64,000 bases of DNA, taken from Nemopilema nomurai. Its lineage: Eukaryota > Cnidaria > Scyphozoa > Rhizostomeae > Rhizostomatidae. The stretch spans positions 1,613,255-1,677,254 of the forward strand of contig ML133456.1 of assembly GCA_003864495.1 (NCBI GenBank), read 5' to 3'. Below are positions 53,301 to 64,000 of this stretch, one piece after another (the first letter of the stretch is position 1; every line of letters starts with the position of its first letter). The position numbers were made by a program, and so were the translations under genes. The notes below the pieces were generated by a model that was not told the DNA's origin, made no database searches, and saw only the letters and a program-made list of their open reading frames with translations.

Positions 53301-55734
53301 AGAAACTGAAACAAAAAATTCTTCTTTCTACGGCTATGATTGATCTTTAGTTGACATTGAGCCATTAATTATTTTACTTTTAAATTGTAAATAAGAGTGT
53401 GAAGGTAGTTTTTTAAGTGGCTTGGTTCATTGGAAAAACTGGTCTTGACTTCATTATTATTAACTGCAATGAAATTACAGCTACATACTTTTAGCTATGA
53501 GGCTTGCACATGGTGAGTAGCTGTCTTCTTGTGACTCCAAGTTTCCTTCCATGGAACGACAATTTCCAGACAATAAATGATAGTTATTTCCTGGCCCATA
53601 TGAAAGATACCTATGAGCACATGCCTGGATGGAAAAAAGGTGAGTTATTATTTGGTTATCAGATATACAAGTTGCTACTCACTTGTACTAATATTTAGAT
53701 AGAGTAACTAATAATTTAAACTCATAAACATTATGTTCCTAGGAAAAAAGGAGTGAAAATAAACAACAACAACTGAATAGGCCAACAGCACAAGACTGGC
53801 AATGTATAAAGGCTTTTGAAGCTTAGAACTCAATTGAGAGGAGATATCAATTTGAAAATGGTTGGGGTGGGTCTCTTACCAAAACAGATTTATCTTTTCC
53901 ACCACTTTTTAAAGAGACACCAAACCATTGGTTATTCTTATTTTCAAAAGATGCGCTACCTGTCAATAAGTAATAGTAGCTTTAAATATTTACACTGAAA
54001 AAGCACTGCTGAATAGTGATGGTTTACAACAACTAATGGAATTATAACAGCTTTTCTTGTAATACATTGGCTATAAATTCAAAGCAAAAGGCAAAAACAG
54101 TTGGCTAAATGTCTGTACAGAAGATGAACATCAGTAGATACTAAGGAGGAACAGATGGAAAGCTAGGTAGGGTGAAAGTACTGAGACTTCTGAGCCATTC
54201 GTTGATGACAAAACATTTTACCCATTAACTATTTTTTCAATACAAAATTAAAATCCTATGCACATGTTCAGGACTGTAAAAGAACAGCTAACAAGAAAAT
54301 TCAGGTAAACAAAGTCTATCAAGACTGTAATACTAGCATTATGATATTGTGCAAACCCCAATATGTCAAATAAAAAAAACAAATTAAAAAAGAAAATATG
54401 TATTTCAATGATGGTATGCTAAATTAGAGATAAGGAATGCCGAATTTCAGACCTATGCCTATGATACATGCATGAAACATGCAGGTGACCACTGCTTTAG
54501 AATATTGAGCATACCTCTGCGATCAAATGGAATCTCCTCCTTACATACTGATGAGCTATTTGTGGCACTACATTTGAAAATTGCACCAGTTTGTGTGGAA
54601 AGTGGTATCAACGTTGAATTTGCTCTTGGTGCTGATGCAAGGATCCTTGGAAGTATAAAAAATCATGCAAAATAAGCAGGATATCTAATATGGGAATAAA
54701 CAACTACATATATGGATCTTTGTTACATGGGTGATCAAGAAATATGACTTCTTAGAGGAGTCCCAGAGGACTTATTATTCATTGTGAAGTCAAATTGGTA
54801 CTTTAAAATTTTGGTTATTGCTCCATTACTTTTGGTGAAAGAGTCTAATGCTAGCCCCCCTGTGTTAACTTAGGCCTGTGATAGACTTTAACATGACCTT
54901 GAAATGAAACAAATTGTTTCACCAGCTTTTAAGTCACATTTAGGCCCCTGTTTCTGTTTCTATGCTTATGTTTCTTTACAACTCTTATACTCTAAACGTT
55001 GGCACTCGAAAATGCATTGCTTGCTTTGTAAACATTTTAAAATCTATTTGGCACTGAAGACTTTAGAGCAAAAGAGAATCGAAACTGACAGAAGCAATAT
55101 TTCCCTTGTCGTACTGTTGCTGTAAAATGCTGTGCTCTAAAAAGTGAATTATGGATGTTATATGTTTGAATAAATTCTAGAAGCTCCACTACCGTGTTTA
55201 TCAAAAATCCCAACAAAGTTTTTAGAGCCATGGACAATACTTTCATAAGCTGACCCGAATCTTGTTAATAAGAAAGCCCGAGCAAACAAACAGATATCCC
55301 ATATCAACTCTCTTATAAAGCGATTTAACTCATTCGTGCTAAATGCTTGCCCTTGTTTTCTTTAGCGTCTACCAGTGGGCCTAAAATATGGTCCCAACTG
55401 GAAAACCGGATGGGTGTTGTCAAATAACTCGAATTCTTCTAGATATGTCTATATTGAATTAAAGCGCCTCTAGTAGGCATTGATAAATTATTTTAGAAAC
55501 TCTGTAACGGCGAGTTTATATCCGATTTAAGCTAACATGGTCATACCATTGATCAACTGTCTTTTTAGCAGCATCTGTCACTTGATGTTCTGCTACGGCG
55601 AAACCAAACAAGCTTCCAGGCGGTCCTTGTTTGATAACAGTATACTTAGTGTCTAAGTTAAAAGATATGGCCACTTCTAAGAATATAAACCTTACAAAAA
55701 GCCGTAAGAACCAAGCAACTGTACGGTAGTCCAT
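32350..55734 (-). CDS. integrin alpha subunit, complete, 33 exons, no I-domain
   Basis: Type I adhesion receptor subunit that pairs with integrin beta. All exons join in phase to 3237 nt (1078 aa): 55547-55734, 54515-54645, 53880-53959, 53489-53624, 52962-53026, 51879-51933, 50970-51050, 50812-50856, 50406-50446, 49882-49950, 49412-49479, 49044-49131, 48540-48642, 47967-48061, 47295-47385, 46778-46823, 46559-46645, 46290-46351, 45454-45599, 44925-45101, 44558-44622, 43547-43685, 43041-43136, 42632-42711, 41972-42058, 41300-41402, 38903-39007, 38256-38312, 36800-36985, 34605-34724, 34006-34110, 32999-33124, 32350-32463. Order: signal peptide; FG-GAP propeller (SAPRANSTL, NNQWFGVSLKSGG, CAHRY, LLVGAPF, DIVVGAPY); Ca-binding loops DLNLDGYND and DLDSNGYND in the last two blades; SRPVIKI; thigh and calf with CVPDLAL; furin-type site RRQRR; a membrane helix; cytoplasmic LGFFKRG, then an RS-rich and acidic tail. 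Start is ATG 55734; the frame upstream opens only with GTG. Exons 2-3 and 3-4 splice directly in the propeller with no inserted I-domain. Confidence 0.97.
32713..32800. repeat. 12-bp AT-rich tandem repeat and AT microsatellite
   Basis: Four exact copies of ATGCATAATATA run from 32713 to 32760 and pass into irregular TATAA-type sequence up to about 32800. It lies in the last integrin intron, between the exons at 32350 and 32999. Confidence 0.95.
33139..33194. repeat. 28-bp tandem duplication beside an integrin splice acceptor
   Basis: Two copies of a 28-base unit starting ACCGGTTAGACATC (33139 and 33167) are almost identical. The block starts 15 bases from the exon end at 33124, on the intron side. 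In gene orientation each copy carries TCTAAC, a possible branch-point sequence. Confidence 0.9.
34902..34931. repeat. AAT trinucleotide microsatellite
   Basis: About nine AAT units in a row, followed by related ATGATG-type sequence, in an integrin intron. Confidence 0.9.
39652..39797. repeat. 73-bp tandem duplication upstream of the nested ARM gene
   Basis: The unit from 39652 to 39724 is repeated at 39725-39797 with only a few substitutions. It ends about 200 bases before the start codon of the nested gene at 40000, so it may be part of that gene's promoter. It also lies within an integrin intron. Confidence 0.93.
40000..40671 (+). CDS. ARMH2-like armadillo-like helical protein, intronless, nested in an integrin intron
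   Basis: A single open frame of 223 codons from ATG 40000 (the frame upstream reaches only a GTG) to TAG 40669-40671. The protein looks all-helical. Residues around 65-75 (RRIGSACWTGG) and the C-terminal part (WAVYALLCLATRN, LPKQLWRLSKETWSDWANN) match my recollection of vertebrate ARMH2, an armadillo-like protein of unknown role, in the same order. The family call is by memory and could instead be another ARM/HEAT protein. The gene lies wholly inside the integrin intron 39008-41299 on the opposite strand. The long uninterrupted frame and conserved tryptophans argue that it is translated. AATAAA at 40771-40776, 100 bases after the stop, is a likely polyadenylation signal. Lack of introns beside intron-rich neighbours allows a retrocopy origin, but no A-tract or flanking repeat is seen. 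Confidence 0.8.
   Translation: MEHFKRRLTQGIIDIQKLRQRHGSADNQALESECRNEADLYKKDVMEAYIMLRRPNSSTEERIGCLRRIGSACWTGGSTTSKFTCKYISEFLWILREPDEPARLKTALIKTIIEITWLNDDVKEQFMHMNILDILSDIMDTETGCEMEVQRWAVYALLCLATRNYGLQVRMLRLANLPKQLWRLSKETWSDWANNEALKLCELLDLPEEITEESSDESVARIW
40771..40776 (+). terminator. likely polyadenylation signal of the nested ARM gene
   Basis: Canonical AATAAA 100 bases past the stop codon on the same strand. Confidence 0.5.
42764..42928. repeat. G-rich 15-bp minisatellite in an integrin intron
   Basis: About eleven units of GGTTGGGTGGGAGAG with GAGAG/GAGGG variation, ending in GGATTGGGAGAGGGA variants. The G-rich strand is the plus strand, so it lies in the template strand of the integrin gene. 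Repeated GGG runs spaced by 1-5 bases make G-quadruplex formation possible. A VGWER-repeat open frame here is only the translated repeat. Confidence 0.95.
43790..43920 (-). mobile_element. Penelope-like element 3' untranslated fragment
   Basis: The sequence around GCATACTTGAAGTGC, TCGTCCAACACTCCTCGGGG and TATGCAAAAATCGG matches the outer part of the left arm of the element at 17222-17410 (GCATACTTAAAAGTAC, CCGACACTCCTCAGAG, TATGCAAACGTCGG), and the following GCATGATTGGCTG with AATGGTCAATCAGCGT matches its GCGTGATTGGTTG and GACCAATCTGCGT. No coding part is left. It is in the integrin intron between 43685 and 44558. Confidence 0.75.
50585..50665 (-). mobile_element. short Penelope-like element fragment
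   Basis: CCAGATGCAAATCAAAAACC, then GCGTGTGAGTGGCTGTTACG and ATCAATCTATAT correspond to CCAGATGCGGATCGAAAACA, GCGTGATTGGTTG and GACCAATCTGCG in the arm of the element at 17330-17405. This is a diverged remnant in an integrin intron. Confidence 0.5.
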
Positions 55735-57191
55735 GTTGCTCACTACTTTCTAATTCGAATCACCATCACTCCCGCCTCGACTCGCTGTAAACAGCTCTTG
55801 GGCATGTAGCATGCGCAGTGACATATTAGTCAGATGGGATGGGCCAGATTATGTCGCGGTGTTTTCTCTAGGACATCCCCCAATTAAGGCCATATTGTAA
55901 ACACATAACGTTGGGCTAATCGAATTTGTGTCAATTATTGGCAGTCATTAGATAAAGGCCTATGGCGAGTATTTAAAGTTAAAATCCAAGTTTAGGGAGC
56001 TTTAGGAACGATCAACAAGGCAACTGGAATTCGAGATGTTTTGCGATACGATACCATATTTGTAGAGTAATATTAGTTTAACTTTGCAACAACAGACAAA
56101 ATGTAATGCGATACTCTTATACAAAGTCCTATTTTCTATTAAAAAATATCTTACCTGTAAGGTGAGGACAGCTGATCAACCGAGGTAGATTAGGATTGGT
56201 AATCTACACTGAGACTGTACTAGAAAAAGAAGTCAAGTTTCCTTTTTAAAGGCAAGCAAAAGAACATGTCTATTCAAAGACCGATGCCTGTTTATTATCT
56301 TCTTGGCCCACAACCAGAATATGAAGAAGATAATCTTATGCAGGAAGGGGACACTTTGCTCATGGGATAGCCCTTTCTCGTCCAACCAGGAATATTGGGC
56401 TTGGATTTACAGTAGGATCAAAGTCTGCTGGGGCCATAATTTTCATACGCATACACAACTATAGCAAAACAGTATATGATGTCGAAGGGTTAGCTCCCTG
56501 TCATGAGGCCTCAGTCGAGCTTGAACAAACTTCAATATCCTACCGCCAGGTGGGCAACCCCCAGTATGATTTAAAATTTCAGGCAAGGTCTTCAGTCAAA
56601 AATGGTATTTACAAATCTAGGAAAGCCAGTGACGAGCTATTTTCGAACTTAATTGTTTATACCACTCTTCATATGGAAATAAATTTTTGTTCACTGTGCA
56701 AGATCGACAAAAGCATCATTATAAATAGTGTGGTGGTGGTATGTTGGCTCTGGATTTATAAGGGTGCTCGAGGATTTATCACATCGATGCTGATGAAGAT
56801 CAAGGTATCCTTAGTGCTTCTGTCATAGACTTCGATAAGATACATTAGAACATTTATGTTCTTTCTCGAATTTTTCATGAGGTATTACCAATATAAATAA
56901 AACGGGGTGAGCCATAATATCTTAGTATCCGCTCAATTTAAAACCTATTTTATTCAAAACTGTTAAAAAAGGATTTATTTATCTATTAGGGAAGAAAGCA
57001 TAAGAAATTGCTCACCTTCGGGGCCTGGGGCGAGATTGTCATTTTTGGCGGGAATCCATTTTAAATCGTGATCGTGGAAATCCAACAGAGTTTACATATG
57101 ATAGGCTGCCTAAGATCACATTGATACCAAGGAAGTTGGCTTAATTGTTAAGAAAGTTAATTCACTAACTCAAACTTGAATTAATGATACA
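55735..57191. promoter_or_regulatory. divergent intergenic region between integrin alpha and the CW-PWWP-ARID gene
   Basis: The two genes start 1457 bp apart and point away from each other, so their promoters lie here. I found no clear core promoter motif. An open frame at 56550-56828 shows no recognisable domain and was not called. Confidence 0.5.
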
Positions 57192-60100
57192 ATGGAGAGC
57201 TCATCAAGCGTAACTTGGGTGCAGTGTGAAGATCCAAAGTGCATGAAATGGAGAAAGGTTACAAAAGCTTTGGCTGAATCTGTCAAGAAGGTGAATTGGT
57301 TCTGTCATATGAACCCTGATAAAAGTTGTGCAAACTGCGATGTTGAGCAAGAAGAGATTAAAGCTGCGAAAGGAGAAGTATTTGTTTTCAGTCTTCTTGA
57401 AGAAGGAAGCCTTGTTTGGGTAAAACTTTCAGGTTACCCCAGGTACATATGGCTATCTAAGTATACGTGTTTGTTAGTTAAAATATTATCAAATTACTAG
57501 AAATAGTGTAATATCGAATTTCTGTGAGCTTAGACAAAAAGAAAAGATACCAAGTTATCGAAAGATGATTGCTTATGTTGCAGATCTACAGGGTGATGTA
57601 AGGTGATCATTGAAAATCACAATGAGATGTAAAGTTGTACAAACAAAGATAAATGTCATTGAAGTTACAACTCACCTTGATATAATCTTAGTAAGAAAAT
57701 CATGAGAAGGCATGATGATGTAACACGGCATAGCGTGACATGACATGGCATTGGATGTGTATGGCGTTAAATGACATAACATGACATATACGTAACATAA
57801 TATACATATAATGGGGCATATCATGATGTCTTTTCATTATGTTAACTAGTATATCCTAATGTCATTGTGAAATCGCTGAAGGAAATTCAGCGAAAACTTA
57901 TTACTCTCGAATTGTGTTTAGAGATCCATAGCTTTCTCTGATTTTTTCCTTAACGCCCCTGATTGTATGCGGCATTTATTTTCAGATGGCCGGGGATTAT
58001 TTGCAGCGACATTACGCAAGACAATTACACGAGCTTTGACGCCGACGGCGATATCAAGTACTATCACGTGGAGTACTTTGGCGATCCACGCACCCACTCT
58101 TGGGCCCTTGCGAAGCACGTTGAGGTGTACGGCTCGGGCAACGCGCCTGCCCCCATATCAATTTCTGCTCACAAAGCTATGACCACGGCGCGTTCAAGAA
58201 AGTCGTTTCAAGTAGCTGTTCAGCAAGCCGACAAACTCGTGTCACTTCCTCCAAAAGACAGACTCAGCCACTGCATTTTTCACGCCATTGACCCTCTGTT
58301 GAAAAGTAAGTGTTTGATTCAGGCTCTTTATACTATTTTTATGCGCGGAATCTTTCGGCGGGAGGAGAAAATATTGCTTATATTCTAAGCAAGTATTCTA
58401 CCGGCCAATGCTCTTCTGTATATGTAATAATTGTGCACATCCAAGCTTCTTCACTTTTAAGAACAATTCACAATGTTGAGTTTATAAAGAATACAGGCTG
58501 CCTTTGTATTGTCCTAGAATGAGTGTCTTATTGGTAGAAGCCAATAACAATAATACCTAGAATTTGGAGGATCGTTTATTCTGAAATGCAAACACCATTT
58601 GCAAGTTAGAACATCAGAAACGCATGAATAAAGACACAGCTATGTTGATTCAGTAGTTAGAAAAATCGCTGATCTTTAAGCTTGTGAGGCATTTACTATA
58701 CTCAGCCTATTCAGGCTTTCATGGCAGAAAAGCAAGAAAATGGGGAGTGGCCTACTGTTTTAACTGAAATAGGACAGCTGACTTAAGGAAAAACCAAGAA
58801 CAAATCTTTTTCATTTTTGTCCCTGCTGTGGAAGGGATTGCATGGTAAGCACCCTTTGAGTTGAGGTGGGACTGGATTGGCTAGCATAATATAGCACCCT
58901 CATTGCATGCTTGGTGAAAAATAACAATCTGAGCTTTTTAACAATGTCATTGCATTTAACACTGGTGTCTGTATTGCTATTGCTAGTGTTTCTCTTAGCA
59001 AAATTATCGTCTTCAAACTATTGGGCTCAACTTAGAAACCAATATTCAACCATTGTTAATCCACTACCATGACGGGCTTTTTATCCTTAATGCTAGTTAT
59101 GTGTCCTTATAGTACCATCAGCAACAGCGAAAGGCAAAGACACAGGGTCCTATTCAAGAGTCAAAAAAGCTTCAGACGTGACGACTAGGGAGGTAAATAA
59201 AGGGCGGAGCATGTCACCAAGAACTGGGTTTGGTGAGCCACTTGTTGTAAGCGGGAAGGAGGGAAAAGGGAGAATAGTCGAAGGTAAGTCTAGAGCCAAT
59301 GGTTTCGCCTCGAATTCATGCAGCAAAAATAGAAACACTGTGACGTCAGCAAGCAGAAAGAGACAATCCCGTGAACCTCAGCGCAAGAGAGCCAATGAGG
59401 ACTGCACTTTTCATGCAGCAAAGCTAAGTGATGGCTTGGAGAAGAATAGTAGCAATCCAGCTGCAGTTGTTGCGAGCTCTGCAAATTCGTTTTCTCAGAG
59501 TGGCATCTGTTTGCTGAATATAAATGGTGTAGTTGTACCGGCCATCTTGCCAATGGACAGGATGCAAATACCTGGTAGCAGCAATCTTGGTCAGCCTGAG
59601 TCTTTAGGAGATAAAAACAAGACTTTAATTTCTCCTCCAACATGTAAAGGTGAGGTATTTGTTAATGGAAGGCCACAGCTACCATCTAGCTTTGGGAAAG
59701 AGAAGTGCACCACAGAGCGACCAGGGGTTCTTGTTTACAAGAATGGCCAGAGTGCGGTTAGTGATAGCGTATTGATAGAAAAGAATCTACAAATGAATAG
59801 AATAATGCAAGAGGCACCGTGGCCAAAGTTTACAAGTGATGGGGTGAGTTGCAAAGGACAAAATCCAACAGTTCATGCTGATGGCGGCAGGAAGGATAAA
59901 AATGAATCTGTGAGAACCATAGTGAAAACTACTGAAGATAGGTCTCACTTGGCTGAAATGTCAAAGTCATTTGAGAAGGAGGTGCAAGCTAAGCAGATGA
60001 ACAGTTACCAACAATCTTTACCAGATGGTCAACCTCTCTTAGACACTGAAGATGAAATTAAGGTACCTGTTTCTGTATTACGCCATAGCATAAGTTGTGT

Positions 60101-60690
60101 AGGACCGAAGAAAGGTAAACTCAATTAGACATTACTTTCGGTGATAATCTGTGATGGTTGTTTAATGGTTGACAATTTAATGGTCTTGCAACTTCAATGC
60201 AATCGCAATTTGTCTACTTGAACGACGTTAAGAAACTCTTTTTGCAGCTAAGAAGGCAGTTCAAAACACAGTTCAATCATCACGCAGATATGATTTGCTT
60301 GGATGCTAAAGATAGATGCATCAAGTATGAAAGAAAGCAGTTAGATATGTATCGATTCTACAACCTAGTTGTAAAGGCAGGTGGCTTTAAGAAGGTGATG
60401 TATAATTCTTATTCTATCATTCATTATCATCGTGCTCACCTGATTTCTTGATCAAAAGCAATGTGATAAAGCAAATATGATAAGCAGCTAAAAATAGATC
60501 ACTTTTACTTTTGTACTCTAATGTTTGCGTATTTCATACAATATTTGTCTTCGATTCTTCATAGCTTTCTAAATCCTTGCCATCAATTTTATCAGGCGTC
60601 AAAGCCAAGCAGCTGGCAACAGATTTGCAAAACAGTCACTGGCTTGAATACTGATTCAAAGTTCTTGTCTTTGAAGAAATGCTACCAACG
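57192..60690 (+). CDS. CW zinc finger - PWWP - ARID protein (3' end not resolved)
   Basis: A probable nuclear chromatin reader. Exons: 57192-57442, 57986-58305, 59122-60062, 60248-60394, 60596-60690; they join in phase to at least 584 codons. Residues 8-52 form a CW zinc finger (WVQCEDPKC, MKWRKV, VNWFC, C at 49), a module known to bind methylated H3K4. A PWWP domain follows from about residue 72 (GSLVWVKLSGYPRWPGII, then YHVEYFGDP and SWALAKHVEVYG), close to ZCWPW proteins. The third exon is a long low-complexity linker. The last two exons give an ARID domain (DMYRFYNLVVKAGGFKK spliced to SSWQQICKTVTGLNTDSKF), a DNA-binding fold. The donor at 60062 (AAG/GTACCT) is needed to keep the ARID in frame; a better-looking donor at about 60115 (AAAG/GTAAAC) would give an early stop instead. 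Possible further exons, weakly supported, lie at 60891, at 61905-61950 and around 62050-62125. Confidence 0.85.
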
Positions 60691-60881
60691 GTAAACTATT
60701 AGACTGTTTTTAAACACTATGCTTGACCTCTTCAACTTGCTTCAATTGCATAACTTACAAACCAGGGCCCTTTGTGCAGGTAGTGGGAAAGAATGCTAAG
60801 TGAAAGATCATGTGATAATATCTGTCAAAATTTGTGGGCAGTTATGGAAACAGGAGGTAAACTGACGACTCTCTGGCTCTG

Positions 60882-61228
60882 ATGGATTTGGATTTTAGGA
60901 AGCGCAACTTGTTGACGAATTTAATGATGAGGACGACGATAAATAAAGAGTCCATGTTGTACTCGGCAAAAAACTTTATTGTAAGAGACACATCCAATTA
61001 CATGAACGACATAACCAGGGAAAAAAACCATGAGAAGACGCTAGCCAATAGACACGTATGTCTTAATTGGCCAGTGTCGTAACACGGACATGTCTATTGG
61101 CTAGCGTCTTCTCATGGTTTTTTCCCTGGTTATGTCGTTCATGTAATTGGATGTGTCTCTTACAATAAAGTTTTTTGCCGAGTACAATATTGACTCTTTA
61201 TTTATCGTCGTCCTCGTCATTAAATTCA
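60882..61228. mobile_element. foldback (hairpin) insertion flanked by 12-bp direct repeats
   Basis: Arms 60916-61057 and 61088-61228 are nearly perfect inverted copies of about 140 bases around a 30-base loop. The 12-base direct repeat TCTCTGGCTCTG lies at 60870-60881 and 61229-61240, suggesting one insertion of 347 bases with target-site duplication, although 34 bases between the left repeat and the left arm have no partner on the right. No transposase or known terminal motif is seen. A 66-codon open frame across it runs through the hairpin and is probably chance. Confidence 0.7.
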
Positions 61229-61240
61229 TCTCTGGCTCTG

Positions 61241-64000
61241 CTAAACTTTGATCAGATTTTGCTCATTTCGATATTCTTAAATAAGCTCTTCCGAAACTCA
61301 GCTCTCAATTGTTTTATTCATTTAGCTTCTATCTAGCTCACACTTGACCTCCCTCCTAGATATTCCTGTTAAAACCTCCTTTTAACATCCCCATTTTGAC
61401 ATTTTGACAAACAATATTCAATCCATTAAAACATTCGACTTTGGAAAATTACATAGATGCAGTATGCATACATTTAATCAAAAGAAATATATGAAATGTG
61501 TAAAAAGATGCAGTGATCATAATTCAGCACTTTATTTTGGTCAATCACAGCGATATTGATCAATAGCCAGGATGCTTTGGATAGGAGTGAAAGTCTTCTA
61601 AGTTTACACAAAGCTAAAAGGGCAATGAGCATAGTATAGATATAAATATAGATAGAAATAAACCGAATGAACTAGTACATCTATTTGCACACATGTATTG
61701 CAACTTGGAAAATGAATTTATTTTAACAAACCAAAATCACAAATCATTTTTACTTGGAATGAGCAATGGTTTTTGAAGCAGCAAGCTGGAGTTCGATTCC
61801 GACCAAGAGTGGTTCGATACAATTCCTCCTGTCAGCATTTGCCTTATGATTATATATATATTGATCTCCCCTCATATACATGTACATATATTCATGTACT
61901 AAGTATATTTGAAGAGAATGATAAAGTGGCAAAAGGACTTACAGAGGTAAAAGGCAAGTGACTAAACAAGGTTAAAGTGATAATTTGAAGAATGACATCA
62001 AGAAGGCTGAATTGCCCATAACATAAAGTGACTCATTGAAGATTAAATGAGAATAGAAAAGCAAGCGAAACCACAAGTCACCGAAAAGCTGGGAATATAT
62101 GACGAAGAAAGGAGAACTCAAAAAACTTTAAACATATTTTTTGGCAGGTTTCAGCTAAAGCAATACTCTCATGAAAATTTTCATTCAAAATTAAATGATG
62201 AGCGATTTTATTTCATAGCTAGTTACTCTCTGATCTGTCGGTGCTGCCGTTACCTTGACGCAAATTTATCCATCTTAATTCTCATTATTAAAATGATTAA
62301 ACATAATTCATTTTATGATGTTATACTAAAGATTTGACCTCACTTAGTAATTTTGCTGATAACCAAGAAGAGAATGTCAAAATAAAGTGAAATCAAATGG
62401 TTGAGTTAATTGACAAAAATTCTTGAATAATTTAATCTCGGTGTTAAGGTTCATTCTTTTACCTGTGCTTTAAGATTCAGAGCCCCCCCCCCCACATACA
62501 GCTGTATGTTTTCACCTATTCTCTCACCTAGTCTGATGTCAAGTGTAGAAAGAAAACAAATAAAAGCATTATTTCTATGTAAGTGGTGATTAGAGAAAGG
62601 GAAAATTGGAAAATTTGCCTTTCCGAATATTTGTGATGCTGTACGTTTATCCATAATTAGAAAAATTGAAGGGAAGTGCAAGCAAAAACATGGGGTTAAT
62701 GTCAGCCAGGAACCTTGAGGGGGCATGAATGCACTTGGGCTTACCTCCTTCCTGCCTCCGTACTATGTGAAAATAAAGTTTTGTACGAAAATCTTTATGA
62801 ATAATATCATGTAGATGCCCTTGTACTGAAATCTAGCAAATGCATAAAACAGCAATAAGTAAGTTGTCTATAGTCCCCCCCTTTAGATTCACTGAAGACT
62901 TTATGCTGGCCTCGCCATTGGACAGAATTGCACTGACGATAAAAGTATGGGTCATATAAAAGGCGTTCGGGGACATGAGTAGGCAGACATAGAAGCAGTG
63001 TGATGCAGATAAATCAAGCAAAAACTAGTATGATTATTGTAAAACTAAGTTTCTGGAACCACCCCTGCTCTTGGGCCCTGCTTGAAGGGTTTCATCATCA
63101 AAATTACTTGGTTAAGATTACTTGGTTTCGGCCCCCTTTGCATTTCAATATGAAGCTAAATTTACATTCAAAACATCGCAAAATTCATATTTCTCTCCAC
63201 TGTCCAGCTAAGCCGCCTTTTACTACGATAACCATTCATTATCTGGCCGGACCTTTAATGTTGAGCTTTTTATTAAACGTTTAAGTACTATTAATTGAGG
63301 CAAAAATGCAGTTATTGACACGACGTTACGAAGACGTTTTAAGCTTATGATGGTTATCTCGTGAACAATCAAAAGATTTTCGAAACCAATAACGGAAAAA
63401 ATCTAATTCATTTGCAGTGAACTTGGCAGATGAACACTATGCTTCGAAACCTTAACGATCATTGAGGGTGCTTGCCAATTTTAAGTTTTATCTATGTATG
63501 CTTAAACTTCAACATCGTGTCAAAAAATTCTAGGACCAGAAGAAGGCAACTTCTTTTTCAATAGGATATATATAAAATCAGCTGATCTATTTTGTTTCAT
63601 CTTGGTGAAAATTCATACATCATGCCTTGGATTACATCAATAATTCTAAAACATGAATCTAAGGCTTGGAAGTTAGAGTGCTTTTCCAAATTTTGCTAAA
63701 GCATATTTCTACCTTTCAAGAACACTTCTCCAGTTCGAAGAATACATGAAAACATTCGATGGAACAAGTAGTCAACTTTCAGCAAAACGAAGCCAAGATT
63801 TGAACATGCACACAGCAGAGAGCTCCAAGTAAACAAAGCAGGAAACATAAGTGGTTTTATAGACAGGAAAGCTATGCTGAAGAGCCCTAACATCTATGCT
63901 ATAGACATTCACAATGACACTAGAAATTTGCAGCTGAACAAAGGTAAATGCAAAAGGTCAAACACACATATTGAATTAATGAACCTGGCCCCACCTTATT
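61241..64000. other. no recognised gene; possibly introns of the CW-PWWP-ARID gene
   Basis: I found no family in this stretch on either strand. Two exon-like pieces in the plus direction, IFEENDKVAKGLTE before a GAG/GTAAAA donor (to about 61947) and KQAKPQVTEKLGIYDEERR (about 62060-62125), could continue the upstream gene but have weak acceptors. A C run of 9-10 bases lies near 62484-62493. Confidence 0.4.

Noticed and set aside
60882..61082. 66-codon frame that could be the last exon of the ARID gene (KRNLL after a TTTTAG acceptor)
   Set aside because: The splice phase fits, but the frame runs straight into the hairpin arm and loop, so most of it cannot be an ancestral exon.
1..64000. tRNA, rRNA or CRISPR arrays
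   Set aside because: No cloverleaf, rRNA-like block or regular direct-repeat/spacer array was seen by eye; a tRNA scan was not possible.

Overview
This is eukaryotic, animal DNA: AT-rich, with genes cut into many short exons with GT..AG borders and introns of a few hundred bases to a few kilobases. A complete integrin alpha gene and several cilium genes that align well with vertebrate proteins point to a non-vertebrate metazoan. The intron density, gene content and Penelope-like elements would suit a cnidarian such as an anthozoan, but the sequence alone does not settle the phylum. All exon models were read by eye from splice sites, reading phase and family recall; no search was run.

Layout. 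(1) 585-15089, minus strand: CFAP69, an armadillo-type axoneme protein; its 3' exons lie beyond the left edge. (2) 15483-16058, plus strand: an intronless secreted protein with one F5/8 type C (discoidin) domain, head-to-head with CFAP69 across 393 bp. (3) 17188-18304: a palindromic Penelope-like element fragment with a GIY-YIG domain and a 12-bp target-site duplication. (4) 18583-27172, minus: CATIP, a ciliogenesis protein, 11 exons, 370 aa. (5) 28.2-32.3 kb: no gene recognised. (6) 32350-55734, minus: a complete integrin alpha gene, 33 exons adding to 3237 nt (1078 aa). One of its introns holds, on the opposite strand, an intronless ARMH2-like armadillo gene (40000-40671). (7) 57192 to at least 60690, plus: a gene that joins a CW zinc finger, a PWWP domain and an ARID domain, whose 3' end I could not fix. 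(8) 60.7-64 kb: a near-perfect 140-bp-arm hairpin flanked by 12-bp direct repeats, then nothing I recognise.

CFAP69 and CATIP act in cilia and flagella and lie within 28 kb of each other, separated by the F5/8C gene. Integrin alpha is a cell-adhesion receptor subunit, and the CW/PWWP/ARID protein looks like a nuclear chromatin reader. The less ordinary points are the CW-PWWP-ARID combination, the nested antisense gene, the loss of cation motifs from two integrin blades, and the mobile-element remnants: one Penelope-like family in four places and a hAT-type MITE with an exact 8-bp duplication.
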